NCBI GenBank assembly: GCA_903813345.2 | Contig: CAIIXF020000003.1 | Location: forward strand, 3,006,109 to 3,070,108 | DNA length: 64,000 bases | Direction: 5' to 3' | Origin: Owenia fusiformis | Lineage: Eukaryota > Annelida > Polychaeta > Sabellida > Oweniidae | Shown here: positions 31,901-42,547 of the stretch, piece by piece | Numbering within the stretch: position 1 is the first letter of the stretch | Layout: every line of letters starts with the position of its first letter | Made by a program: the position numbers and the translations under genes | The notes under the pieces: generated by a model | Database searches by the model: none | Told to the model about the DNA's origin: nothing | What the model saw: the letters and a program-made list of their open reading frames with translations, nothing else

Positions 31901-34900
31901 CTATGGCTCATAAATCAGCTTGGCACTATCCAAGGCTTGTATACGGGATGGAGCACACAAAAGCAGATTTTGTATAAGCTAAAAATTAGTCTTTTTTCGG
32001 GTAGACAGACAAGGTCTAGACGGAAATGGAATTTAGAAGAAATATTATCACGTAAAGATAAGCAATTGTCGAATTTTTCCTACTGTGCTGTTTGCTATCA
32101 AAGCAAAGGACAACCTAACATGACTCGCGAGCAATGCCATGACAAATTTTAAAATCGGAACTTGTCTTTTCAGTCATTAAGAAACAATTGCTTATATTTA
32201 ACATTGATACTTAGGTCGAGTGATTAATAATTGGTTTGTTTTTCTGTGCTTTGCTAGTTAGGGAGACGGTGAATAGTAAAGAAATATCCTTTTGGCAGGC
32301 GGCTCCATTTTATCTCCGTGGCGTCGTCAGTTTCTACTTACCTGTGCACGCTAGCGTCGAATTCAGTTGCATTTCCTGGAATAGCTTGAAGGAACTCGTC
32401 AAAGGTAATTTCTCCATTTTTTCCCATGTTCATTCTTTCTACAACTTTCTAGTAAAGAAGACAGAAAAGCCAGTTTATTAGTTGTTGGCCAAGTTATAGT
32501 AACAGTGACAGGAAGAGGGGGAGAAACCCCAGGGTTCAAAGATGACGTACGTCTATAATGTAAATCTGTATTGAAATGACCAACCATCCCGATTGGTCCA
32601 AATCGACAAACAAAAACGGCGGATTCAAAATTTTCAAATAACGTTTCGAATACTATATGTTGTTTCTGGTGTGTCAACCAGTAGCTTAGCTTATTATTTC
32701 ACATCAAGATAATGAACGATGTAAGGAATATGCTAACATAGGTTAAAACATCACGATGACGTTACGTTAAATAAGTTCATAGTCTGGTAATATTAAATCG
32801 ATTTATAAGTGTTCATTGTCACAGACTTTATTACATTTTTTTGTTTTAGACGTTTCGAATGCATCCATGATTACTAAATTTAAATTGGAAACAGCTGAAT
32901 TAAATACAGGTAAGTCTACTATTTCTTTTAACTGCTTTAATAAATCAGCGATTACAGATCATATTCACGAAATTGATTGGAACAATTATAAAATAGTTAG
33001 CACAGAAAGGAACAGAAACAATAGGTTCATAAGAGAAGCCATTCATATTAGAAAACATAAAAACTTCAATAGAGACATGGGCAACTTCAATCTAGATCGC
33101 TTGTGGGATGAAGTTATATTGCCATAGCAATTAATTAATTATTTTTTGACGTTTAGGTTTAATGACGTAAAAGTAGATTTACCTGTATTCATTTGTTTTC
33201 AATTTAAATTTAGTGATCATGGATACAGTTTGCATTCGAAACGTCTAGAACAAAGAATTGTAATAAAGTCTGACAATGAACACTAATTAGTGAATCATAA
33301 TGACGTGTAATGTTCAAAACTAACTGGTTAGAATTTGAGCAAACGAAGGTGGTGCACAAGAGACGTCTGTCATCGCTAAAGTTCTGGGGGTTTCCCTCCT
33401 CTTAGTAACAGGGGGAGATTAACTCGACAGATGGCGTGAAACGAAGAGATAAGACATGGACTGACATCTATTATACCAATCCATGACAAGCACAAACATT
33501 ACTGTTACATTGTATTCCACAACAACAAACACAATTAACTACATAGTTATTAATACATGACAAACACAAACGATCAAATTACAACCTATCCTAAAACTTG
33601 TAATCTAAACTATTTGAAACACTAAACACAAATAAATAAAGTCAATATTCTCTTATCATCAAGTTAAAATATTTATAAATTATGACAGAAATTACATCAT
33701 TCAGTTTTTTAATAACGTCTTTAAATATACAGACAATGAATTATACTAAATGGTGATATCCTTAAACATTTATAGATATAATATAAAAAAAACTGTAGGT
33801 GAAAAGGTCTCCCGAGGCCCTGAAATTCTGTGATAAAATATTTTGAAATTACATATCTTCTGTTTTATCTATCGTTTTCAGGAGTCGAGTGTGCACAAAA
33901 TGCAGTTTATTTAGACTCAACAGTACAGTAGACTCAAGGTAGATTAACTCCCATCATGCTTTACGATCTTCCCTTGACTGACATGGGCAAATTTGGTAAT
34001 CATATTACTACAATATATGGTTTATCTGAGGACAAAGCATCTAGTCGGGAGACGAGCGTTATAGTAATATATTGTTACAAAATTGGCCATGCTAGTCAAA
34101 AAGATAGCAAACGAATTCTGAGAATCAATTCTCCTTGCAGTACACTACATATACAAACAGTTCAGTTACTAGGCGACATTTTAAATATTTTATAACTTAT
34201 TCCTGGGTCTCGGGTATTCTCCCCGGAATTTTCATCATATTAGTGCATATTTCTCATTTGAACATTTTTAACTAAGAAATGGTAAACTACCTATCTTCCC
34301 AAGGGTCCAAAACATCAAGTGGGTGCAGATTTTATTTAACAATTCAGTTGCTAGGCGACATTTTAAATATTTTATAACTTATTCCTGGGTCTCGGGTATT
34401 CTCCCCGGAATTTTCATCATATTAGTGCATATTTCTCATTTGAACATTTTTTTAACTAAGAAATGGTAAACTACCTATTTTCCAAAGGGTCCAAAACATC
34501 AAGTGGGTGTAGATTTTATTTCAAATGGGTGTATTAATTTTTGGGTGCATGCACCAAGTTGTTTTAATGCCGGGGAGAAAACAGTCATCAAACAAACTTA
34601 TTGTAAATCAGAAATCTATCTATGAATCAATCACAAATTAAATAGGGGAGATAATCTAGACAAGGCCATACTTTGGCCTGGTTTGCTTCAGGTCAAGTAA
34701 AGAATGCACATGTGTAGATCAAACTAAGGAGAAAAACAAACAATGTTTATAAATTGTAATATATATCTTTGTTAAAATCGTTCTCCATGCTTCTAGGGTG
34801 GATACTGGATACATTTTCCATGCTGCAAGGCTAAGACCGTTATAAATTAATCTTCTTTCTCTACGATTTTTTCATTTTGACATGTGCTTTTTAGTCATTT

Positions 34901-37264
34901 CAGAGTAACATCATGTACCATGATTTTGATCCGGATCCTGAGACCTCACATATGCTTTGACTTTATGATTACAATAATGGAGTTATTGGCACATATAATT
35001 AGCAAAAAACAGCATCTCTCAAACTTTTTTCGGGCATTTCATGATTTTTCTATGTAGTTGTATTCTTGATTGTATGGGTTTATAGTCAGAAGGAGGATCT
35101 TTTCGTTTTTCATCGAGACAAATCGCAACCCAGATTGTACAAGCCGATAACGGGAAATCCTCACTATTCACTCCGGATCTGGTGCTGCAAAGCCCGGATG
35201 TACCTATAGATGCCTAGGAACCAATACGATTGCGTATTTAACTACATAAAAAGTATCCAAAATTATACTCATGAATTAATTGAGGTATGGTATTTTTGTC
35301 GATCATACGTGCCAAAAATTTCCGTGTTGTAATGACACAAAGTATACAGATACGATTGCTCACAGGAATTTAATCATGGAACTGGATAAAATTTACCTAT
35401 GGGAGCCTTTCTCCATTTCACTATATAAATATTGAATTTATATTCATGCTTTTTTCAAATGTAACTTTAATCGGTTAAAGTATTCCTTAAGAATCAAGTT
35501 GTGTACTTTTTTGATGTTATGATTGACTAGTCTGCATTTTGTAGATGATAATAATATATCAGGCTATATTTTCGAAGGTAAACATATTTTTATAATTTAT
35601 TGAAAATAGTTATTGATAAGATAAGATCTAAATTATCGTGACAACATTGAAATTTGTGAAGTGAACTACACATAACTAGGTGTCGTACATAACGCCGAGG
35701 TTATAAATAAAGCGAAATGGAGATAGTGGACTAAAACGGTAGATATAACTAGTATTTAAACCATAGTCAGTCCTAAATATAATGGGAACACATGTCAGTC
35801 TAAATATGGACGAATACTCCCCGACGTAAGTTTGGCAATATCAAACATCTATGTTGGACTACGAATATCAAACGTATCTATGTAAAATTCTCAAGTCCTA
35901 CATTTCTGACTAAACTAGTGGGAAGCAGGGTTGCCAATCTTTTGAAAGGGGGCATAGAAATTTCTGCTTTCCTTGGGTAAGAGGAATGATAACATAGAAT
36001 TCAAAGGTCCTGTCATCAAGTTATCCCTCCTCTATCCCTAGGTAGTAGATATATCATGTGTCATCTATATTTGAATACAGCGTATCTATCATTATAGGCA
36101 TTTCCTAAGATAAGTAAAGCGAAGAGGGCAAATCTGGGTGCAGGGCTTCATTTACCGCGAGTAATTCACTACTGAGTCTGTATCCCAATCTTTGTGAAAT
36201 CCCTGCTAAGAATACCACGGCTAATTCTTCATTGCTTATGCTACCGTCATCATTAAGATCAAAGATTCTGAAGACGGATTTGAAATGGGCAAGTTGTTCT
36301 TCGCTGAATTGAGACATGTCTGCAATGAAGGAATAATGACGAATATTTAAAAATAAGTCAACAAGGTATTCCTAGCTTTGACCATTAGGCAAGACCAGTA
36401 ACAGTCGGGTGGTTTTTTCGGCGTCGTCACTTTCCGCGGAAAGTTTCCGAGCTCAAAATAGTGTTCGTCAAAACTGTAAAATATAAAATAAAAACACAAA
36501 TTAGCTGTACAATTAAATCCAAAATGCATTGACATGCAGGTCTAGAAGTAGAACCGTAGCTGGGCAGATCGAGGAATAGCTCCAACTGCAAATCAGCGTA
36601 ACGTTTCGTTCAGTGCGTTACTAAGATACGATTGCTCTGAACGAAATGTTTGTTCCTTCTAGACAACACTTCATCCAATCAAGAAGTCACATTGAGCAGT
36701 GCAAGTGTTGCGACTTTGAAACAGTGCCAAATGTGACATTGTCAAATCGTGCCAACATAAAAATGACAAACAGTGCCAACATTGACAGACAGTGCCAACG
36801 ACATGTAAAACCAAGTACCAACACATGTCATGGTAGTAAGTCTACTACCTTCTCTCAAAATCCCAAAATATAGTTTTTTTTCTTGTTATATGAAATCAAT
36901 TTTAATCTGCAATTTTTTCAATTTTAGAGAATTAAATTCAAAAATTTTTTTGAATGCAATTTGCCTATTTATTTAAAAAAATTACAAAGTTTATAAAGAA
37001 AAGACTAGTGACAGATCTGTGTAATCGTCTAATAAAGGGATATGAGTTTTGAAAGAAAGCCATAAAAGAACCACCATAAAATGTGTGTCTCGGTAATACC
37101 TCGAGCTGTTCGGTTTTGATACGGTAGCCCATGCGATGACTTGCTGCTGAGAGAAAAACAACAGCAAGTTCCTCGTTGCTGATCATCTTGTCATCGTTCA
37201 AGTCAAAGACTTTGAAGACCTTCTCTGATCTTTTCAAGGTTGCAGCGTCCACGATGCCGGCCAT
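28824..37264 (-). CDS. Calmodulin-like EF-hand protein with duplicated alternative exons
   Basis: The exon set on the minus strand is 1b 37264-37100, 1a 36317-36156 (coding parts), 2b 32448-32342, 2a 31144-31038, 3 30001-29960, 4 29284-29165 and 5 28905-28824. Phases at the joins are 0, 2, 2, 2 and all boundaries are GT/AG. Using one exon 1 and one exon 2 gives 170 (1a) or 171 (1b) residues with four EF-hands. Hands 1, 3 and 4 have canonical 12-residue loops (DLNDDGSISNEE in 1a, DADGNGFIDHNE, DTNNDGKLDYEE). Hand 2 is degenerate in both versions. This is the calmodulin/troponin C group, a cytosolic calcium sensor; the specific partner is unknown. Tandem gene duplication with loss of one 3' half is an alternative reading. 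Confidence 0.88.
29165..29284 (-). CDS. Exon 4: EF-hand 3
   Basis: 120 bp, phase 2 in and out (TTTTCAG|T AAG ... GAC AA|GTATGA). It contains YLRGIFNQYDADGNGFIDHN and then EATTILKSFGFEEKEID. The loop DADGNGFIDHNE is canonical. Confidence 0.88.
29296..29720. repeat. ~4-copy tandem repeat in an EF-hand gene intron
   Basis: The period is about 105-118 bp. Landmarks are AATCACAAACAAGACCCATC near 29311, 29427, 29531 and 29650, TCGTCCTAATTATATTCTAT, and GTACATAGTCA.TTGACAAAG. It begins just upstream of exon 4 in the transcript sense. Confidence 0.8.
29960..30001 (-). CDS. Exon 3: inter-lobe linker
   Basis: 42 bp, phase 2 in and phase 2 out (TTTGTAG|G AAA ... GAA AA|GTAAGT). It encodes KASVRNKFSEAEE, the helix and linker leading to EF-hand 3. 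It is a constant exon; I found no second copy. Confidence 0.82.
30248..30314. repeat. 67 bp micro-element with CAGGGT ends
   Basis: It begins GCAGGGTAGTGC and ends AATCACCCTGTA. It is one of several very short segments with CAGGGTG-like inverted ends in this window. Confidence 0.5.
31038..31144 (-). CDS. Exon 2a: EF-hand 2 (variant a)
   Basis: 107 bp, the same length and phases as 2b (TTTTAG|GCA in, CAT AG|GTATAG out). It reads ALVQKFKLGTGAEISFQDFL and then KVIPGNTTDFTVEDH. The loop has lost almost all acidic ligands, so this hand is unlikely to bind calcium. Confidence 0.85.
32342..32448 (-). CDS. Exon 2b: EF-hand 2 (variant b)
   Basis: 107 bp, phase 0 in (CTTTACTAG|AAA) and phase 2 out (CAC AG|GTAAGT). 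It reads KVVERMNMGKNGEITFDEFL and then QAIPGNATEFDASVH. The loop starts Asn-Met-Gly where Asp-x-Asp is expected but keeps the Gly, Ile and final Glu, so calcium affinity is probably low. Confidence 0.85.
32809..33283 (+). mobile_element. Short Penelope-like fragment flanked by ~80 bp inverted arms
   Basis: The left arm 32809-32888 (GTGTTCATTGTCACAGACTT .. TTTAAATTGG) is the inverse of 33199-33283. Between and partly within them a plus frame encodes a retroelement-type C-terminus. Each arm carries GACGTTTCGAATGCA or its complement. The reverse transcriptase region is missing. Confidence 0.65.
32861..33127 (+). pseudogene. Retroelement endonuclease C-terminus (Penelope-like)
   Basis: The open frame reads NKSAITDHIHEIDWNNYKIV, then RFIREAIHIRKHKNFNRDMG and ends LDRLWDEVILP. 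The order (KSAI.DH, W....I, R..REA..I, NRD.G..L) is that of the C-terminal end of GIY-YIG endonuclease regions in Penelope-like retroelements. The catalytic GIY-YIG core and the reverse transcriptase lie upstream in complete elements and are absent here, so this is a fragment. Other LINE-type C-termini with similar segments cannot be fully excluded. Confidence 0.6.
33413..36155 (-). other. Intronic region between EF-hand exons 1a and 2b
   Basis: No further exon is recognisable here. It includes a 182 bp tandem duplication (34161-34524) and otherwise AT-rich unique sequence. Confidence 0.55.
34161..34524. repeat. 182 bp tandem duplication
   Basis: Units 34161-34342 and 34343-34524 are nearly identical and share TTCAGTT.CTAGGCGACATT and CCTGGGTCTCGGGTATTCTC. 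They differ mainly by a short T-run and a few substitutions, so the duplication is recent. Confidence 0.9.
36156..36319 (-). CDS. Exon 1a: ATG, EF-hand 1 (variant a)
   Basis: The coding part 36317-36156 (54 codons, ends phase 0 at GCG|GTAAAT) reads MSQFSEEQLAHFKSVFRIFD with a canonical loop DLNDDGSISNEE. It also has an acceptor (CCTTCATTGCAG) two bases before ATG. The full exon is 164 bp, not a multiple of three, so including both 1b and 1a would shift the frame. Confidence 0.87.
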
Positions 37265-37266
37265 TG
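37100..37266 (-). CDS. Exon 1b: ATG, EF-hand 1 (variant b)
   Basis: The coding part 37264-37100 (55 codons, ends phase 0 at GAG|GTATTACC) reads MAGIVDAATLK..VFKVFDLNDDKMISNEEL..GYRIKTEQLE. Loop position 6 is Lys instead of Gly, which should alter calcium binding. The exon is preceded by an acceptor (ACAATTTTAG) only two bases before the ATG, so it is an internal exon reached from an upstream non-coding exon. Confidence 0.85.
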
Positions 37267-37497
37267 CTAAAATTGTAATTTATCATTATCAATACATCAA
37301 CGGCATTATATCACATGTTTGATTGCATGCTATGAGTACAGGCTCTTTTTGAACTCAAAAAGCTGCTTATTCGCAGAAAATTACAGATAATTCGCAGTAA
37401 CATTAGTAATTGATGTCGGCATCCACACATGCATAATATATGAAACAGCAACCCAGTATTTTAAACATGTTCTTCAGGTTGGATCATTAAATCAGAA

Positions 37498-37601
37498 AAA
37501 TATTTTCTTCTTTTCACAACCTTTATTTTAAAGGATCCAGATGCGATCCGAAACGTCTCGAGAAGTTTAAAATAAAGGTTGTGAAAAGAAGGAAATATTT
37601 T
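37498..37601. repeat. Near-perfect hairpin with a GAAACGTC loop
   Basis: The arms 37498-37532 and 37566-37601 are almost exact complements (TTCTTTTCACAACCTTTATT and its inverse). The ~33 bp between them reads GGATCCAGATGCGATCCGAA then ACGTCTCGAGAAG, which itself has a GGATC/GATCC stem. Confidence 0.85.
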
Positions 37602-40091
37602 TGTGAGCAGCCCGGTAGTTTTCACGAGATCATAGCCCCTAACGTCTTACCGTGTGCAAGTCACGATTGGTTCTAAGATTAGAAAATATTAAATTTTAAC
37701 GCAAGGTTCAATGGTATCTCAATAACTTGTATATGTGATGAGGACATAAAGTATCTGTGTAAAAAAGCGTCCATTATATATCTTTACTTTAGGAGAGCCA
37801 TCTATTGTATTATATCTAGTTCTATCTCATTAATTACGTACGAGGATATAAACCAGATGGAATGTGGAGGATAAGGTAATCCGGATGTTGAATATCAAAT
37901 CCGACAGGAAGGGATCAATTTAGTCGACAACAAAGGTTGGCGATTGTCGTCTACAGTATTCCATTTCACCAATTTCCTTCGGTTTTCTATGTCGTGTCAT
38001 TCTACGCGCCTATAGAACATAATATTCATTATCTGTAGTTCGTCGACTGCGATCGTAATTGGTTGAATTGAATTGCAACTGTTGATTTTCGACCAGGGTA
38101 CAAGTATTGTGAACGAACACCACTATTTGTCCGCATTCATGGATAGTTCTATAAAATAAATGCTATATGCATGAATAGATGTCTCTGCATACAGTGTATT
38201 TGGGCTTTGATGGGCCTGGTGGGTCATTTAGTACAGTAAGTTGATGGAACAAGTTGACATGGGCAGTTTGAAGTTCATTTCGTTTTCACTGCAGAAAAAC
38301 AGCGCATTTATACACTGCTGAATTTTGAGTGATTCGGCCACTAACTATGGAGCTCTTCATGGTGGAGGAGATAAAACCATGATAAGAAAAAAATCAATGT
38401 ACCGATTTTAATTATTTTTCTCTGGTGGGTACATTAGACATTGTGCTTTGAAGTAAGGGTGATGATTGAGCATAAATTCGATCTGTTTTTTTCTTGAGGA
38501 CATTGGAAGTTAACATTACGGCCTATGGCAAAATAATTGTGGTGTGCATTCTGTGATAAGTTATACCTATTGCTTTTACACAATCAAATGGTATTCCCCA
38601 GAGGGCGCTCCTCGGAGAGTTCTGTATTATCGCCCATCGTGGTGACAAACCAATTTGATGTGGGTTAGATAATGTTTAATGAAAGCGGGCAACTCAAAGT
38701 ATGACTGACTACTTTCAAATTTCCATTATTGAACATATTCATCATGATGAGCGATATTAACCCGAATGGTGATGATGTAATCCGACACTAGCGTGGGTTT
38801 TTATACGTGTATTATACACTGTAGACTGTTCATATGCACCGGCTTGGGGAGATTTTTTCAAAAAATGCTGGACGTGGTTACCTACTGTCACCCGGTTCTT
38901 TAGACAAATAGCTGATTCAGTGAATGATTCTCACCTGTTGTTTTGAGACCATATAATATTTATACAGCTCCCAGTACACATATGTGTTAAATATTGGCAC
39001 CTGGACGAAAACGAATTCTCGAAATCGTTGTTCCTTCTTCAAAAGAGGAGACGCGAAAATCTTTCCTTATAAGGTCAAAATATTCCCCATGATGCAGTTC
39101 ACGGAGGAACAAATTTATAAACCCTTGTTTTCCCTCATAGGTTTAACATGGGGATTTTCACACCTATTTTTCAAACGATATATGCGTTCATATTCCCTAC
39201 GAGAGTACAGAAAAAATTATTAGAAACGATTGATCTTTTATTAATCTTAATATGACAGCTATCTTTTCATTGTATTGGTTCACAGCGTGGTGAAAACGAT
39301 GATTAAAAAGTGAGAAAATATTCCGGAAAAGAAGGTCACGTGATCAGTTGACTAGTCGCCATATGGGAAAAACAATTTCATTCGACTTTCAATACTTTCA
39401 TGCCAATCTTACCGCACTACAAACTGCAACATCGATGCAACAACTGAATAAAAGTATTCATCTTCAAATTACTTTATAGAGTTACGTTGAAAACCCACAA
39501 ACAACTGAGCAGTAGACCAAAGAAGACGTGTCGCTACTATCTAGGTCAATCTGTTCAGTGGTCCGAAAGCAAATCTATAGTACTCATTTCCGAATTTTGT
39601 TGTTCATTGTACAATCTTTTATTGATTAAACTCGGTATACTGACTATTATTAGCAATGACAAGGAAGAAAACTTCCGATGGTGTCATTGTTTTATTTAGC
39701 GTTTGGGTGTAAAAACAAAATTGCGTAATTAGTTTGATTTAGAACTTTCGGGTCACGCAAATAGCTACGCGAAATGCATAGTGGGAAAATATTGACCAAT
39801 CAAATTTTGTCTTTTTTGAGTGCTTTTTCAGTACATATTTACGAACGTTCTGATTCAAAGAGCGAACCGCGAAAGGGAGAATTCTTTTGATTACCTAAAC
39901 TGTGCACATTGATGCATACCTCAACCGAAGGAAAATAGACTCTGGTCATATTCATTTATCAACCTGTCTTTAAAGATTACCCTAGGTTCATAGAGATGCA
40001 TGTTGGCCTGGGCCTATAGTAAAATTGCGAACACAGTACAGGTTAACATGACCAGCCGTCGAATAGCACTACCTTGACTCATATCAGTTTA

Positions 40092-40139
40092 GTTAACCCA
40101 TGGGCTTTCATAGTTGAAAGCCCATGGCCCATGGTTAAC
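40092..40139. repeat. Perfect 12 bp stem hairpin with outer GTTAACC pair
   Basis: CATGGGCTTTCA (40099-40110), TAGT, TGAAAGCCCATG (40115-40126), flanked by GTTAACC and GGTTAAC. No gene is nearby. Confidence 0.8.
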
Positions 40140-40382
40140 CGGGGAGGTAGAAATTGTTGGCGTTCGTAATTATGATGTAGATTGTTTCTGTTACATGCTT
40201 TGCGTTTGATACTTTTCACAAGTTCGCTCTGGCCGGCATAGTAAGCGAATGCTCAATAACTGATAATAGAAACAATCACTTTATATTAGAATCATATCAG
40301 TCTCCAATCACAATTTTGACGAGCAACCTAATCGTCAATAGAAAGTAGTTCAAAAAATTACAAAAGATATCGGGCATCATTA

Positions 40383-40570
40383 GCACTGGCGGATCTGGGG
40401 TGAGCCCAGAATAAAAAGTTGGGGCCAAAAAATATTTGGGGCAAATGAAATTATCATTATTGGGCCTTTAAGGCCTTATTTTTTAATTTCAGGCCAAATT
40501 TTGAAGAAAATTGGCCTCAAAATTTGGGCCCACTTTTGGCTTTTAGGGGCCTAAAATCCGCCCCTGATTA
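40383..40570. repeat. GGGCC/GGCC-rich inverted-end repeat
   Basis: It begins ACTGGCGGATCTGGGG and ends CCTAAAATCCGCCCCTG, with an interior of TTTTGGCC/GGCCTTAA-like words. It is probably a degenerate MITE. Confidence 0.5.
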
Positions 40571-42049
40571 GCCCCCGTTTCAGATGACCCCATTAGATAT
40601 TGGTCCTCAAGAGCATTAACTAATTAGGAAATTTAATCCTCCCACATCGAACCGGAGTTAATTAATAAATTAATATAGTAAATTATACGTAAACGCATAC
40701 ATCACTTTAGGCAGATATATAATACGTATGCTTGGTAAATCCCCATATTAGATGAAGAACTGTTTGGAGCATCGGGTTGCATTCTGTCGGCTACAAATAG
40801 TTTTCCATTAGAGATATAATTAAGCAAGTTATTTGTTTGTGTATACTGAGCACCTGTAACGTACTCCGGCGCATGGCTCATTGCGTGATTTCCAATGGCA
40901 AATCATGAGAAGAGTAAGTAAGTTGATCAGTTGGAGAGTGAGAATTAATATGGCACCTGCTCGTACTCTCATCCGGGACCTTATGCTTCTCAGCAGACGT
41001 TCGTTTCAATCAAATCTGGCAGCTATGCGATTTCTGTTTTATAGATAGGTTTAGTGGATTTTGAGTTATATTGGATATAAGTTAACTTGCCTTATCATGG
41101 TGTATTTTTGCATTTTGATTAATTTTAGTGTATGTACCGTAACCCGACCTGCTCGTTGCCTCAATTGTTTCCTCGGTGCTTTCATCTTGATCGATCAACT
41201 CAGTCATGGAGATACACTGGTTATACAATATAAGGTCTTCCATTTTAGAAACATTAATTATCAAATGATTATATACAATTCGTTGTAAAAGAAATTGTGG
41301 TCCCCAGAATTGAGTTCATTCAAATTGAAAATTTGTAATTGGACACGTAACTCAAACGTAATGATGTAAATGGATATAATATTTTTTACAAATTATTTTT
41401 ATCTCAAGTCTAAATTATTCTATTCCCATAGGAGTAGATTCCCAAAACAATTTGTTTGAGTTCTGAAAAGGATACACTTGGTCGACGTTATAATACGAAA
41501 GTGCCGCGGTCGCATTTTACTGTTTTGGCGTCCGTATATTTATCGTTTTTACATTCCTGAGTTACGTTAGGATTGTGTATCGAAAGGCTTTAAACCAGGA
41601 GTAGTATTTATATTTTGTCGCATTGTTTAATGGCTCGAGAAACAATCCAGCTGCGCATGCGTTTCTTAAAAAGCGTTAATATAACGGGCATCATCTTCAT
41701 AATATTCTACAAAACTGTTGCTATGGTTACCTGCAGCTTAATAATTTACAAAAATTGAAAAGATATACGTCAACTTCAAATTGTCAATTTCGTTAACAGT
41801 CTTATCACTTTGGGAATTCCCTAGTTTCAAACAAGATTTTGGCTTATTTTGTCAATTTTTACTAACGCTGACCAGTGTCACAGTTTCCATTTTGAGGCTG
41901 TATTTACAAATGACAAAAATCTTTAAAGTATAAAGACGTTCGGATTATTTGACCGTGAATTGACCAATTCTGGTCCCATAATGACGAAACAAAATATTTC
42001 GCAGAAAGGGTGAAAGCATTAATTAGTTTTATTACAGGAACATAATCTT

Positions 42050-42258
42050 ACCCAAGAGGGGGAGAAACGCTTATAATGTATATCTGTATTGAGATGATTG
42101 GTTTAGCGAGTCGATCGTTACTTGGTTTAAAACTAGGTCAATTTGAAAACTTTGAAAACCAAGATGGAGGGTATACGTACTTCCGGGAAAAGAGGTGCGC
42201 GAAGGAGGAAATCGTATGTCATCAATTGAATCATGGGATTCTCCCTCCTCTTATCTTA
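42050..42258. mobile_element. MITE, second copy of the AGAGGGGGAGAAA family
   Basis: The ends are TTACCCAAGAGGGGGAGAAA and TCTCCCTCCTCTTATCTTAC. The interior has TATAATGTATATCTGTATTG as in the copies at 32505 and 47968. Confidence 0.65.
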
Positions 42259-42472
42259 CCCCAGCCGGGCCTTGGATTGTAACCACCAAGAGACACCCTA
42301 TAGCAGAAAAGATCCGGATGACGTAAATTGTGTAATTCAGGGCCAAAGTTTTGTACCCAGATTTTAACGTTTACGCTACAGTTAGTATTGTAACGACCCT
42401 TGGGCACGTCTGTCGGGGAATTGTAGTGTACCGAGCCAGATACTAGACTCGAAAGAGAGTATGCTAAATTCA

Positions 42473-42547
42473 ATCCCCCGTACGGGAATCGAACCCAGGA
42501 CCTTCCGCTCTCAGAGTCAGACGCTCTACCCCTGAGCCATAAAGACT
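42473..42547 (-). repeat. tRNA-derived SINE head or tRNA pseudogene
   Basis: On the minus strand, TGGCTCAGGGGTAGAGC resembles the D arm (A box) and GGTCCTGGGTTCGATTCCCG the T arm (B box) of a tRNA. The acceptor strands (GTCTTTA against ACGGGGG) do not pair and no CCA-type end follows, so it is not a working tRNA. A SINE head with an intact polymerase III promoter is the best reading. Confidence 0.65.

Larger units (their letters stand above)
32505..33412. mobile_element. MITE with AGAGGGGGAGAAACCCC ends, split by a Penelope-like piece
   Basis: The left end GACAGGAAGAGGGGGAGAAA and the right end GGGGTTTCCCTCCTCTTAGT are inverted. After the left end, ATGACGTACGTCTATAATGT and TGTATTGAAATGAC match the relatives at 42050 and 47968. 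A separate inverted-repeat unit (32809-33283) occupies most of the middle. Confidence 0.65.

Noticed and set aside
41082-41264. Minus-strand frame with acidic, coding-like peptide (MTELIDQDESTEET)
   Set aside because: The acceptor lacks a good pyrimidine tract and no partner exon was found; it is kept only as a note.
42473-42547. Functional tRNA gene
   Set aside because: The A and B boxes are good but the acceptor stem does not pair, so it is a SINE head or pseudogene.
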